From positions 186,001 through 250,000 of the forward strand of contig NZ_JAATHJ010000001.1 in assembly GCF_012034335.1 (NCBI RefSeq): a DNA stretch of 64,000 bases, given 5' to 3'. Position 1 is the stretch's first letter. Every line of letters starts with the position of its first letter. Both the position numbers and the translations under genes were made by a program. Source of the DNA: Alkalicoccus luteus (GTDB lineage Bacteria; Bacillota; Bacilli; Bacillales; Salisediminibacteriaceae). Positions 47,165 through 56,293 of the stretch are shown here, one piece after another. The notes below the pieces were generated by a model that saw only the letters and a program-made list of their open reading frames with translations, ran no database searches and was not told where the DNA came from.

Positions 47165-47600
47165 TCGAGTTTGATAAGATCAGGCGCTAGAATGAAAAGT
47201 TCAGGCAGGGAAATGATAACATTTTCGCTATCGCGAACGAAAGTTGATAACTGTAATAAGTTTCAGCCTGAGATTGATAAGTTTAGCATCGAGATTGAAA
47301 CGTTTGAGCTTCTGTTCGATAACTTCAGCCCTCAGAATGAAAACTTTCCTCACATTCTTAAGGAAGCTTCCGGCGGCCGGAAGCCATCTGAGTTAAGCTT
47401 TAGAAGAAAGTTAAACGTTTTTGCTGGAAAAGTTGATCATTTTGAGGAAGCGGATGAACGTTTATTCGTTATAGAAGTTCTAAGTTGATGCTCGTAAACA
47501 GTTGCGAGGCGAGGTTGACGCTTTTGCAAACGAAGTTGAACATCTCGCAGTAAAAGTTAATGCTTTTGCCGGAAAAGTTGAACACTTTCGTTCTGCCGGG
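47165..47600 (+). repeat. 21-bp-period repeat arrays, locus 4 (type B followed by type A)
   Basis: It lies in the 684-bp gap between convergent copA and the TlpA-like gene. Bases 47165-47360 hold a type B array; cores fall at 47252, 47273, 47294 and 47315. Bases 47400-47600 hold a type A array: starts at 47410, 47432, 47453, then after the centre TTCGTTATAGAAGTTCTAAG at 47514, 47535, 47556 and 47577. Two short open frames over it encode heptads such as KVNAFAG and QPEIDKF. They are considered by-products of the 21-bp period. Confidence 0.8.
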
Positions 47601-47647
47601 CAGACTTGCAGCGCTTCGACCGCAGCCGGAAGCCGGTCTTTTTTACA

Positions 47648-47695
47648 CAGAAAAAGCACTGAAGAAACCGAAACCGGCTTTTTCAGTGCTTTTCA
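47648..47695 (-). terminator. Terminator of the TlpA-like gene
   Basis: AAAAGCACTGAA and TTCAGTGCTTTT form a perfect 12-bp stem around an 18-base loop, with T-rich tails on both strands. Confidence 0.85.
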
Positions 47696-47701
47696 GTGCG
47701 A

Positions 47702-48238
47702 TCAGGAAGCGGATTGATCCGGCACGAGACTGTCCAGGGACTCTACTACCTGTTGTTCCGTTTTGCCGCCGACATGATGCTCCTGCACTTCGCCGGTTTC
47801 GTCAATCAGAAAAACAGACGGAAGGACGCCGACTCCATACGCGCTGCTCACGAGCATGTTGCGGTCGATATAAAGCTCGTAATCAAGCTGAAATCGCTGC
47901 TCGTGGCGCTCGACTTGAAGCTCCGTCTCATCTACGTTCACGTTCAGCACCTGCACGCCGAGTTCTTCATATTCCTCAAAATGTTCATTCAGGTACTCCA
48001 TTTTATCGCGGCAGTAGGTGCAGTAAGTAGCCCAGAAGTTGAGGTAAACTCCTTCACCTTCGAAGTCCTCTAAGTACATTTCTTCCCCTTCCATATTTTC
48101 GAGTACAAAATCAGGCGCTTCATCCCCTTCTGCGACAAGGCCCTGATCCTCTGAAAAATGATTATAAAAGGTATATCCAATCGCCAGCAGCATGACAAGC
48201 AGTATGCTGGAGCGAATGAGAAGCCGGTTCTTTTTCAT
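47702..48238 (-). CDS. Membrane-anchored TlpA/ResA-like thiol-disulfide oxidoreductase with CTYC site
   Basis: 178 residues. One N-terminal membrane anchor (SSILLVMLLAIGYTF) and a thioredoxin fold outside. The redox motif is Cys73-Thr-Tyr-Cys76 in NFWATYCTYC; most ResA/TlpA proteins have CxPC. The cis-Pro loop is GVLPSVFLID. It may reduce cytochrome c precursors or other exported thiols, and the VKOR at 16676 is a possible partner. The ATG at 48238 follows GAGGAGG. Confidence 0.88.
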   Translation of the reverse strand: MKKNRLLIRSSILLVMLLAIGYTFYNHFSEDQGLVAEGDEAPDFVLENMEGEEMYLEDFEGEGVYLNFWATYCTYCRDKMEYLNEHFEEYEELGVQVLNVNVDETELQVERHEQRFQLDYELYIDRNMLVSSAYGVGVLPSVFLIDETGEVQEHHVGGKTEQQVVESLDSLVPDQSAS

Positions 48239-48314
48239 GCTGGTTCCTCCTCGAACAAACATCGTTCGTGCAATCGTACCAGCTGAAAAACCGGGATTCA
48301 ACAGGCAGAAAGCA

Positions 48315-48533
48315 TCAGTGCCTGATCACTTCAATCACGGCAAGTGCAGCCGTGGAAAGCAGGAACACCGCTCCTAACAGCGAGAATGTAAGCAGACGCT
48401 CCTCCAGCAGGGCTGCATATGCATCGGGAGCGGCAAACGCCGCCTGTGGGAAAAAGAGCAGCAGGGTAAATAAAAGCATGAGCAGAAGCGAGCCGTATTT
48501 CATCCATAGCAGTTGCTGAAGATGTGATGCCAT
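48315..48533 (-). CDS. Small membrane protein
   Basis: 72 residues with two hydrophobic segments (YGSLLLMLLFTLLLFFPQAAFA and FSLLGAVFLLSTAALAVIEVI). AAAGGA lies upstream of the ATG at 48533. No family recognised. It follows the same direction as the TlpA-like gene 76 bp further on. Confidence 0.65.
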   Translation of the reverse strand: MASHLQQLLWMKYGSLLLMLLFTLLLFFPQAAFAAPDAYAALLEERLLTFSLLGAVFLLSTAALAVIEVIRH

Positions 48534-48650
48534 AAGCGTCAGTCCTTTTTCTTTTTACTATAGCTTGAAATGGGAAAAAGTTCCACATTAATATCAGAGA
48601 AATGTGTTCAAAAACGGGTATAGGTGCATAACAGGGAGGAGGAGAAGAAG

Positions 48651-48866
48651 ATGGGATTCGTAGCAAAGCTGATGAACGGGGCAAATAATTATTCTGTTGC
48701 AGACTTTGCTGTTTTAAAGACAGGACTGCTGGCGCTCGGTGTGATCACAGGCATATCCTTCCCGCGCAGGCTGCAGGCGTTTTTCCCGCTGTTTGTGATT
48801 GTTTATCTGGTAAGCCTCGTCTATATTATCGTACGCACCTTTTCACTGGCGGAGCAAGATGAGTAA
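48651..48866 (+). CDS. Small membrane protein
   Basis: 71 residues, two hydrophobic helices (FAVLKTGLLALGVITGISF, FFPLFVIVYLVSLVYIIVRTF). The ATG at 48651 follows GGAGGAG at 6 bases. No family recognised. Confidence 0.7.
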   Translation: MGFVAKLMNGANNYSVADFAVLKTGLLALGVITGISFPRRLQAFFPLFVIVYLVSLVYIIVRTFSLAEQDE

Positions 48867-48929
48867 CAGGCTGCCGCAGCCCGGGTGAGAGGGCGGCCAT
48901 TCAGCTGCGATATTTCCCGCGTCTGCTTC

Positions 48930-48961
48930 AGGCTGTCTCTGTCAATCTGCTGAGACAGCCT
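48930..48961. other. Perfect 10-bp inverted repeat between convergent genes
   Basis: AGGCTGTCTC and GAGACAGCCT enclose a 12-base loop. No T-run follows on either strand, so terminator function is only possible. Confidence 0.5.
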
Positions 48962-48967
48962 CCGCTC

Positions 48968-49579
48968 TCACGAATCCTGCTTTTTCGACTTGTCGTACAG
49001 CTCAGCGGATGTTCGGAGAGAGCCGTTTCTCGTCAGGCTGTAGGTCAGCTGATGAAACTGCTCCAGCGTCAGATCTTTGCCGCGGCTGAACCACAAGGTG
49101 AGCATGCCGAGACGGGAAGCCATTTCCGCTTCGACGATGTACTCCATTTTCAGGCGATCCTGTGCGGACAGCCCTGCCAGTTCGGAGGTAGAATAATACA
49201 GCAAATAATGACGCATTCTGTCTTTGAGCCTGTGGGCGAATGTCGGATCGCCATTCGGGCCGAGCAGCACTCTTAATTTATCGCCGTGCGTTTCATAAAA
49301 AGAGGTGAAATGCTCCATGCTCGTATAAAAATCGATTCCTTCATGATGAAGTTTCATCATTTGTTCAAATTCTGCTTCATCGGGTATAATCGCTTCTTCA
49401 ATGGTTTGCAGGGCATCGTACACATCGGTGAAGTATACATAAAATGTTCCGCGGTTAAAGCCGGCTGCATCAGTAATTTCACGGACCGTGATCCGGTCAA
49501 TCGGCTTTTCGCAGTAGATCTGCCAGAAGTGATCGAGAAGCGTCTGCTTCGTTTCTTCTGGTTTCGGTCGGCGTGGCAT
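48968..49579 (-). CDS. TetR-family regulator of the RND pump
   Basis: 203 residues. N-terminal helix-turn-helix: DRITVREITDAAGFNRGTFYVYFTDVYDAL. The rest is a ligand-binding helical domain. AAGGAG precedes the ATG. It diverges from the RND pump gene with 132 bp between. A repeated inverted motif in that gap is a likely operator, so it is expected to repress the pump. Confidence 0.9.
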   Translation of the reverse strand: MPRRPKPEETKQTLLDHFWQIYCEKPIDRITVREITDAAGFNRGTFYVYFTDVYDALQTIEEAIIPDEAEFEQMMKLHHEGIDFYTSMEHFTSFYETHGDKLRVLLGPNGDPTFAHRLKDRMRHYLLYYSTSELAGLSAQDRLKMEYIVEAEMASRLGMLTLWFSRGKDLTLEQFHQLTYSLTRNGSLRTSAELYDKSKKQDS

Positions 49580-49596
49580 AGGTTCAGCTCCTTTTC

Positions 49597-49681
49597 GTTA
49601 CCCGACAGATCCCATCTGATTGTTGATTGATAGGAAAAACGGCGTGTGATAGCGTAATCGTACAACACGTTGTTGGGTAAC
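49597..49681. promoter_or_regulatory. Candidate TetR operators in the regulator-pump gap
   Basis: GTTACCCGACA on the plus strand (49597-49607) and GTTACCCAACA on the minus strand (ending at 49681) are inverted copies 78 bp apart. The second abuts the small dyad ACAAC-AC-GTTGT (49662-49673). Confidence 0.55.
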
Positions 49682-49711
49682 GCAACCAGATGAAGGAGCG
49701 GATTCATTAAA

Positions 49712-52700
49712 ATGAGAATATGGGATTTTTCTATCAGACGACCGAAATTTACGGTCGTCATTATGATTGTGCTGCTGCTTTTGGGCACCGTCTCGCTGAC
49801 GAGGCTTCCTGTGCAGCTGCTGCCGGACGTCGAGGCACCTGCTGCCGCGGTCGTGACGAGCTACCAGGGCGCAGGACCGAATGAGGTGCTGGATGATGTA
49901 ACCGAACCGCTGGAAAACGAGCTCTCCAACGTTTCGGGACTGAATCAGCTCTCCTCCCAGACGCAGGAGGGCAGCTCTATTATTATCATGGAGTTTTCAT
50001 TCGACACGTCTATTGAAGACGTTGAGAACGAAATTATTACCACGATCAACCAGGCAGATTTACCGGATGATGCCGGTCAGCCGAACTTCCTGCAGTTTGA
50101 TCCGTCGATGTTTCCAAGCATGCAGCTTGCGATATCCTCGCAGGGAGATGATGTAACAGACTTTCAGGACGAGGTTGCCGATCTGCAGCAGGAATTGTCC
50201 AGGGTGAACGGGGTTGCTTCTGTTGATGAATCCGGAACGATTGATGAACTGTATGAAGCAGAGCTCGATCTGGATGTGCTGGAGGAGAACGGCCTGACGC
50301 AGAGCGATATCGTCGATGTGATTCAGGGGAGCAGCATGTCTATGCCAGGGGGCACCATCGTCGATGAAGACGAAGAAGAGCAAATTACAACCCGTCTTCT
50401 AAGCGAAATTGCGTCGCTGGAGGAACTGGAGGATCTGGTCATCACGGAAGATCCGGAAACCGGCGATGAGCTGACGCTTGCCGATGCAGGTGAGGTGTCG
50501 TTAACAGAAGAAGACCAGGATGTCATTACTCGTTTGGATCAGGAAAATTCTATTCAGCTCGATGTGATGTTTGAGTCAGAAGCAGACACCTCCGGAACCG
50601 CACAAGACGTGCGTGACGAGCTGGACAGCCAGCTTGAAGAAGACGAGTATGAGGATTTGACCGCAGGCTTTCTGTACGATGAAGGAGAATTCATCGATCA
50701 GGCGATCAGCAGCGTGATGATGTCGCTGATTGGCGGGGGAATCCTCGCAATGGTGCTGCTGTTTGCCTTTCTGCGCAACTTGAAAACACCGTTTATTATC
50801 GGGATTGCGATTCCGTTTTCGGTGATTACGACGTTCGCGCTGTTTTTCTTTACGAATATCAGTCTGAACATCATGACGATCGGCGGGCTGGCACTCGGGA
50901 TCGGAATGCTTGTCGATAACGCCGTCGTCGTCATTGAAAATATTTACCGGCACCTGTCGATGGGCAAGGCATCCCGGCAGGCAGCGGCTGACGGAACGAA
51001 GGAAGTAGCCGGTGCGATTACCGCCTCTACGCTGACAACCGCCTCGGTATTTTTACCGATTGTGTTTGTTACGGGACTTGTTGGCGATCTTTTCGCACCG
51101 CTTGCGATTACCGTCGCCTTCAGTCTGCTGGCGTCACTGTTCGTGGCCGTCACGATTGTACCGATGATAGCGAGCCGCATCCTCTCGCCGCCGGATGAAG
51201 ATTTGGAAGCGAGGCGGAAAGAAAAGCCGTATATGAAGCGGCTGGCCGGTGCTGTCTGGTGGACACTGAGACACCGCATTATTGTTATCGGGATCACGCT
51301 TGCGACGCTGCTGATCGGTGCTGTCGGACTGGCAGGGACAGGCGTGGATCTGCTTCCGGATTCTGATGAGGGAACGTTCCTGATCGAAGTGGAGCATGAA
51401 GAAGGAACGCTTCTGAGCCGGACAGAAGAAACGGTGGAACAAATCGAAGAAGAGCTGAACGACTATGCAGAAGTCGACACGTATTTGAGTACAATCGGGT
51501 CCAGCTCAATGGGGGGAGGAATGTCAAGCTCCTCTCATACGGCAGAAATTATCGTCACGATGGTCGATGCTGCCGATCGAAACGTCTCATCGTTTGACTT
51601 CATCGAAGAGATTGAATCAGATATTGAAGCGGTGGATGATACGCCGGAAATTGACGTACTCGCTTTTGCACAAGCAGGCTTCGGCGGTGAGCCGAACACA
51701 TACAGCTTCAGTCTGCAGGACGAAAATGAGGCCCGGTTGACAGAAGCAGCGGATGAGATTATGGAACTGCTGGAGGATGAAGCTGATATCCGTCAGGTTT
51801 CTTCCTCTGAAGAAGAAACCTCTCCGGAGCTTCAGGTCACCGTTGACCGGGATGCTGCGAGAGAAGAGGGACTCATTCCTGCTCAGGTCGGCCAGGCGGT
51901 GTTGGATGCGACAGGCGGAGTGACAGCTGGTACGCTTGAGCTCGGTGAGGAGAGTCCGATGCCGCTCAACGTCCGTTATCCATCCGATGTGCTGAGCAGT
52001 ACGGAAAGCTTCGGCTCGATCTTAATTCCGGATCAGCAGGGTGGATTCATTGAGCTTTCCGACGTTACGGAATTTGAAGATGGTGAAGGTCCTGCCATGA
52101 TCAACCGTGCCGACCAGGAACGTACGATTGATATTGATGTCGGCTATGTGTCTGATATCTCCTTGCAGGAAGCAGGTGTTCTCGTGGCAGATGCTGTTGA
52201 TGAAGCAGACCTCGACGATAGCACATCGTTTGTCGTCGGAGGCGATCAGGAGCTTCTCGATGACATCTTTCTTGATATAGCTCTCGCCTTTGTGCTCGGA
52301 ATCACCTTCATTTACCTGGTGATGGTCGCGCAATTCGAATCATTTAAGTACCCGTTTATCGTTATGTTTACTGTGCCCCTGTTTGTGATCGGTGTGATGC
52401 TGTCTCTTACGGTGACGCAGAATCCGCTCAGCGTGATGGTGTTTATTGGAATCATCGTGCTGGCAGGTATCGTCGTTAACAATGCCATCGTGCTCGTTGA
52501 TTACATTAATCAGCAGAAAGCAAAAGGCATGCCTGCGGCAGAAGCGATAGTAGCCGGTGTTCAGGACAGGGCCCGGCCGATTCTGATTACGGCGCTTACA
52601 ACCATTTTCGGTGTCGTGCCGCTTGCAATCGGCATTGGGGAAGGTGCAGAAATCATCCAGCCGATGGGAATTGTCATTATCGGAGGGCTAATCAGCAGCA

Positions 52701-53011
52701 CCCTGCTGACGCTGTTTGTTATACCGGTCATTTACAGCTTTTTTGATCGGACAACGCGAAACATGAATAAAAAATACATGACTCCGGATGGTCAGGTTGT
52801 TTACGGGCGTGATCTGGAAACGATGCAGACGACCGGGAACGAACCGTTTCGCATCGAAGCAAGACTGCTTCCAGATGAGGAGGAGCCGGACATCTATGAA
52901 GCAGAGCCGGACAGCCCTGTGGAAGCAGATGGGGATAATGAACTTGTTGAAGAAATGGAAGACCTTCTGCAGCGCATGAAAGAAAAACGCCGCCGCAGAG
53001 AAGAAGAATAA
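49712..53011 (+). CDS. RND-family efflux pump (SwrC/AcrB type)
   Basis: 1099 residues with 12 membrane helices and two large outer loops. The start is RRPKFTVVIMIVLLLLGTVSLTRLPVQLLPDVEAP, typical of the family, and GLALGIGMLVDNAVVVIEN in helix 4 carries the proton-relay Asp. A very acidic C-terminal tail is added. In Gram-positive bacteria this group includes SwrC, which exports surfactin. GAAGGAG lies 13 bases upstream, a long spacing. The pump probably exports lipophilic compounds and is controlled by the divergent TetR protein. Confidence 0.93.
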   Translation: MRIWDFSIRRPKFTVVIMIVLLLLGTVSLTRLPVQLLPDVEAPAAAVVTSYQGAGPNEVLDDVTEPLENELSNVSGLNQLSSQTQEGSSIIIMEFSFDTSIEDVENEIITTINQADLPDDAGQPNFLQFDPSMFPSMQLAISSQGDDVTDFQDEVADLQQELSRVNGVASVDESGTIDELYEAELDLDVLEENGLTQSDIVDVIQGSSMSMPGGTIVDEDEEEQITTRLLSEIASLEELEDLVITEDPETGDELTLADAGEVSLTEEDQDVITRLDQENSIQLDVMFESEADTSGTAQDVRDELDSQLEEDEYEDLTAGFLYDEGEFIDQAISSVMMSLIGGGILAMVLLFAFLRNLKTPFIIGIAIPFSVITTFALFFFTNISLNIMTIGGLALGIGMLVDNAVVVIENIYRHLSMGKASRQAAADGTKEVAGAITASTLTTASVFLPIVFVTGLVGDLFAPLAITVAFSLLASLFVAVTIVPMIASRILSPPDEDLEARRKEKPYMKRLAGAVWWTLRHRIIVIGITLATLLIGAVGLAGTGVDLLPDSDEGTFLIEVEHEEGTLLSRTEETVEQIEEELNDYAEVDTYLSTIGSSSMGGGMSSSSHTAEIIVTMVDAADRNVSSFDFIEEIESDIEAVDDTPEIDVLAFAQAGFGGEPNTYSFSLQDENEARLTEAADEIMELLEDEADIRQVSSSEEETSPELQVTVDRDAAREEGLIPAQVGQAVLDATGGVTAGTLELGEESPMPLNVRYPSDVLSSTESFGSILIPDQQGGFIELSDVTEFEDGEGPAMINRADQERTIDIDVGYVSDISLQEAGVLVADAVDEADLDDSTSFVVGGDQELLDDIFLDIALAFVLGITFIYLVMVAQFESFKYPFIVMFTVPLFVIGVMLSLTVTQNPLSVMVFIGIIVLAGIVVNNAIVLVDYINQQKAKGMPAAEAIVAGVQDRARPILITALTTIFGVVPLAIGIGEGAEIIQPMGIVIIGGLISSTLLTLFVIPVIYSFFDRTTRNMNKKYMTPDGQVVYGRDLETMQTTGNEPFRIEARLLPDEEEPDIYEAEPDSPVEADGDNELVEEMEDLLQRMKEKRRRREEE

Positions 53012-53019
53012 CAATCGTG

Positions 53020-53048
53020 CACCGGGCTATCAGAGCCCGGTGTTTTTT
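53020..53048 (+). terminator. Terminator of the RND pump gene
   Basis: CACCGGGCT and AGCCCGGTG form a perfect 9-bp stem around ATCAG, then TTTTTT. Confidence 0.92.
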
Positions 53049-53120
53049 GTGGAATTTTATCACCGGCGCCTATATGTTTACCACTAAACCGGTCAGAAAA
53101 GCATCTGCTTTGAAAACGTT

Positions 53121-53151
53121 TTATACAACTTTATTTCAATGTTTGTATAAT
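53121..53151 (+). promoter_or_regulatory. Promoter-overlapping inverted repeat
   Basis: TTATACAA (53121-53128) and TTGTATAA (53143-53150) form a perfect 8-bp dyad with a 14-base centre; TATAAT (53146-53151) in its right arm is a good -10. It may be an operator for the coiled-coil protein gene. No other feature is seen in 53049-53316. Confidence 0.45.
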
Positions 53152-53316
53152 AAATATATTGGGTAGATAGATTATTAGCTTATCCACGCGAACATGATAC
53201 GGGACAACCGCTTATATAACAAGAAAGGCCCGTCCCTGGAGCACACGGAAGCGTACCGGCCGCTTCTTTTCGTTCACAAGCTGCCGGAATCGGCTACAGG
53301 ACAGGGAGCAACGCAT

Positions 53317-53562
53317 ATGAGAAGAGAAGCCGAATTTAAGAAGCGCAAAATACTGGAGGCAGAAAAAGAAATCGTAGTGCTGGAAATCCAGCAGCTGGAG
53401 AAAGAGATGTCGATTATTCAGTGCCGCAAAAGCCGCTACACGAGTCGCCATATGTTAAAAAAATATGATGATAAGCTGTTTACAATTCGAACGAAAATAC
53501 GCCGCCTGGAGCATCGGCTGATGAAAATTGAAGCAGCTATCGCGCATACAGAACCGTCGTGA
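53317..53562 (+). CDS. Small coiled-coil protein
   Basis: 81 residues, almost all helical and charged: MRREAEFKKRKILEAEKE followed by heptad-like LEIQQLEKEMS and IRRLEHRLMKIEAAI. The start at 53317 follows GGGAG; the longer frame from 53194 would add 41 residues with a different composition. Function unknown. A hairpin (ACCGTCGT/ACGGCGGT) followed by CTTTTT at its 3' end is probably the terminator. Confidence 0.6.
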   Translation: MRREAEFKKRKILEAEKEIVVLEIQQLEKEMSIIQCRKSRYTSRHMLKKYDDKLFTIRTKIRRLEHRLMKIEAAIAHTEPS

Positions 53563-53676
53563 ACCAGTACGGCGGTCTTTTTAAAATTTTCTGGGAATAT
53601 AAAGAATAGACCCATGCAAAAAGAGGCACAAACCTCTATGATTAAGGTACTAATGAATCATGGAGGGGGTAGTCAA

Positions 53677-55413
53677 ATGTATATTTCTCCAGCAGAACTC
53701 GATGCACTGGAAGATTTTCGACCGGCTGTACAGCGTGCGCTCTATTTAGCAGAACGTATAAACGGAGTATGTATGCGCTACGTGTCCCATCATTACAATA
53801 ATGCGTATGCAATTATCGATGGAGTCAAAACAGACGGCACCCCTTTTCCGCGGAACCTGTCGTTTGACTTCAACGATACGTACTGTGCGCTGACGAACCG
53901 TTCATCCACAGACGTCCTTCACATTCACGATGCGCTCAGCTATGATCAAACAGCCCGGCTGAAAGTGACAGAGCTACTGCAGATCCGTTCGTATGTCGGT
54001 GCCCCGATCCTGCTGAACGGAAGTGTATTTTTCGGCACCCTCGGGATAGCCGCTCCGGAGCCAAACGCCTTTTCAGCTCAGGATGCGGAAACCCTTAAGG
54101 CGATAGCCGCGTTTCTCGCTGCTGCAATCGAGCTCGAGTATGAACACTGCAGGCATGTGAAAGCAGGAACTTACAAGCGGGCAGCGCTTTCTCTGCTTCC
54201 GGAGGACATACCCGGTCTCGTCTGCTACAGCATCCGGATGGATTTGTATCCGGACTGGAACGGGATGCTTGAGGAAGCCGATCAAGCACACGTCGAGCAT
54301 GTGCTGATAAGCAGGCTAAAACAGTATACGCAGCGGGAGCTGACGCTATTTCAGCTGGAGCCGCTCAAGTACATGCTGCTTATGTACGATGATGAAAAGC
54401 CGGTCGACAAACTTTATGCGGCACGTCAGCTGCATGATCATTTAACCGAACCGGTTAAATCCGGTGACCGCTTCATTAAGCCGGCAGTTGCTCTCGGCGT
54501 ATCGGAATATGGAGAAGAGACGCGCACGCATACGCTGATTCAAAAAGCGTATATGGCTTCTGTCCGTTCGAAAGCAACACACCGGGCAAAAACAGTGTTT
54601 ACACCGCCATCGGCCAAAGCAGCCTCCGAAACCAAATCGATTATCGCAAGAGATCTGCCTCTTGCTCTTGAACATGAATCGTTCTCTTTCGTCTATCAGC
54701 CGCAGTTTCACACTGGAACAGGCGCATTCTCCGGAGTAGAGGTACTGCTGCGCTGGGAGCACCCGGACATTGGCTTCGTGAATCCCGAATGGGTGTTTGA
54801 AGTAGCTGAACGGACAGGGATGCTTCTGGAAATGGACCGCTGGATCATGCAGAAAGCCGTACAGAACCTGAGTCCGCTTTATCAGATTCAGCCGTTTCAG
54901 GTATCGATTAACTTATCTTCCTTTCATGCTGATCCACATGAACTCGCAGCTGTTATCCGGCAAACGGCTGGCAAAGGTCTTATTCCTGCAGAGCACTTGA
55001 CGTTTGAACTGACCGAGAACCCGGAGCCGGAATCAACCGAGCAGCTTCATTTGTTTCTGGAGTCGCTGAAGGAGACAGGTGTCCGGATTGCCCTGGATGA
55101 TTTCGGCAAAGGTTACTCCTCCATGAGCTACATCCAACGGCTGCCGATTCATACACTGAAGCTGGACCGGACATTTATTCAGGATCTGGATACAGACAGC
55201 GCGCACCGCTGGCTTGTCAAAGCGATGGTGACGATGGGACGGCGTTTCCAGCTTTCGGTGATTGCCGAAGGAGTCGAGACCGGGGAGCAGCTGGCGCTTT
55301 TAAAGGAGTGCGGCTGCCCGTTTGTACAGGGCTACTATTTTGCACGTCCGATGCCGCTTGAAGAGCTGAAGAAAAAGCTGATGATGAACACCTACCGAAC
55401 TGCAGGCTCTTAA
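53677..55413 (+). CDS. GAF-EAL cyclic di-GMP phosphodiesterase
   Basis: 578 residues. N-terminal GAF domain (about 1-165), a diverged middle part of about 150 residues (remnant GGDEF-like), and a C-terminal EAL domain. The EAL signature reads EVLLRW instead of EALLRW; other catalytic positions are kept (ELTENPEP, LDDFGKGYSSMSYI, LKLDRTFI, VIAEGVET). No membrane helix, so it acts in the cytoplasm. Start at 53677 follows GGAGGGGG. It should degrade the c-di-GMP made by cyclases such as the one at 39960. Confidence 0.9.
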   Translation: MYISPAELDALEDFRPAVQRALYLAERINGVCMRYVSHHYNNAYAIIDGVKTDGTPFPRNLSFDFNDTYCALTNRSSTDVLHIHDALSYDQTARLKVTELLQIRSYVGAPILLNGSVFFGTLGIAAPEPNAFSAQDAETLKAIAAFLAAAIELEYEHCRHVKAGTYKRAALSLLPEDIPGLVCYSIRMDLYPDWNGMLEEADQAHVEHVLISRLKQYTQRELTLFQLEPLKYMLLMYDDEKPVDKLYAARQLHDHLTEPVKSGDRFIKPAVALGVSEYGEETRTHTLIQKAYMASVRSKATHRAKTVFTPPSAKAASETKSIIARDLPLALEHESFSFVYQPQFHTGTGAFSGVEVLLRWEHPDIGFVNPEWVFEVAERTGMLLEMDRWIMQKAVQNLSPLYQIQPFQVSINLSSFHADPHELAAVIRQTAGKGLIPAEHLTFELTENPEPESTEQLHLFLESLKETGVRIALDDFGKGYSSMSYIQRLPIHTLKLDRTFIQDLDTDSAHRWLVKAMVTMGRRFQLSVIAEGVETGEQLALLKECGCPFVQGYYFARPMPLEELKKKLMMNTYRTAGS

Positions 55414-55444
55414 CGGAGAGATAAGAGATAAGACGGCGGCCGCC

Positions 55445-56167
55445 CTACTGCTCTTTCTTTTCGGCCGTCTGCTCTTCTTTGAGCGAGTTCAGCATATAAA
55501 TCAGCCGGTCGTACTCATAAGGAGACAATGTGTCATACTGCTTCAGCTGACTCTGAATAAACTGGACCGTGTCGTTATCGACAAGGTCCTCTTTTTTGTC
55601 GAGAAAATAGGTGGCGATTGAGCTCGTGACCATCCCGATCAGGCCGATTCCAAATACCATCAGCAGCACGGCAATTCCCCGGCCGGTCGTCGTCACCGGT
55701 GCAATATCGCCGTACCCGACGGTCGTGGCCGTGACGACCGACCGCCAGACGCCGTCCATAAAGGTCTCGACTCCAGGTTCCAGATAGGTGACTGGAATCG
55801 CAGAAAGAAAGATTAATATTCCTACTGCGCCCAGTGTTTTCATGAGGCCATTTGTCCGTAAAATAGTATAGATGGGCGTGCGCTTCAGCAGCAGAGCTAC
55901 TCTGATCAGGCGGAAAAGCCGGATCAGACGCGCAAACTGAAAGATCGAATCGAGCGGAATTGCCGCTATAAAATCAAACGGATTCCGCTTGATAAAGGCA
56001 GCTTTGTTGTCTGCGCGGAACAGACGAACAAGAACATCTGTAAGCAGCACGATCCAGACGAGATGATCGAGAAAAACGAGATTCGATTCATAGAAAACTG
56101 TAGAAGCCGACCAGAGAATCAGCAGCACAAGTATCACTTCATACGCAATTTTCAGCTTCTGCTTCAT
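55445..56167 (-). CDS. Voltage-gated potassium channel-like protein
   Basis: 240 residues with a six-helix plan. The S4-like helix carries regularly spaced Arg (RLIRLFRLIRVALLLKR), and the pore has the K+ selectivity filter TVGYGD in ATTVGYGDIAP. A short acidic cytoplasmic tail ends the protein; no RCK/TrkA-N domain. Functions as a tetramer in the membrane. An AGGGG precedes the ATG at some distance. Confidence 0.92.
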   Translation of the reverse strand: MKQKLKIAYEVILVLLILWSASTVFYESNLVFLDHLVWIVLLTDVLVRLFRADNKAAFIKRNPFDFIAAIPLDSIFQFARLIRLFRLIRVALLLKRTPIYTILRTNGLMKTLGAVGILIFLSAIPVTYLEPGVETFMDGVWRSVVTATTVGYGDIAPVTTTGRGIAVLLMVFGIGLIGMVTSSIATYFLDKKEDLVDNDTVQFIQSQLKQYDTLSPYEYDRLIYMLNSLKEEQTAEKKEQ

Positions 56168-56293
56168 ACACGTTTATCCCCTAAGCATCTGACAAAAAGT
56201 ATACAGGAGAGAAGGCATAATGACACGGGTAGAAAGGCAGTGGTGTTTATTATATGAAAGCGTGGTGAAACAGAACAGAAAGGAGGGATTCGC

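Noticed and set aside
47135-47488. 117-residue ORF over repeat locus 4
   Set aside because: It is made of heptads produced by the 21-bp DNA period, has no SD, and its relative at 37.7 kb differs mainly at first and second codon positions, so it is unlikely to be a gene.
47502-47717. 71-residue ORF with KVNAFAG-type heptads
   Set aside because: Same reason; it also runs into the terminator of the next gene.
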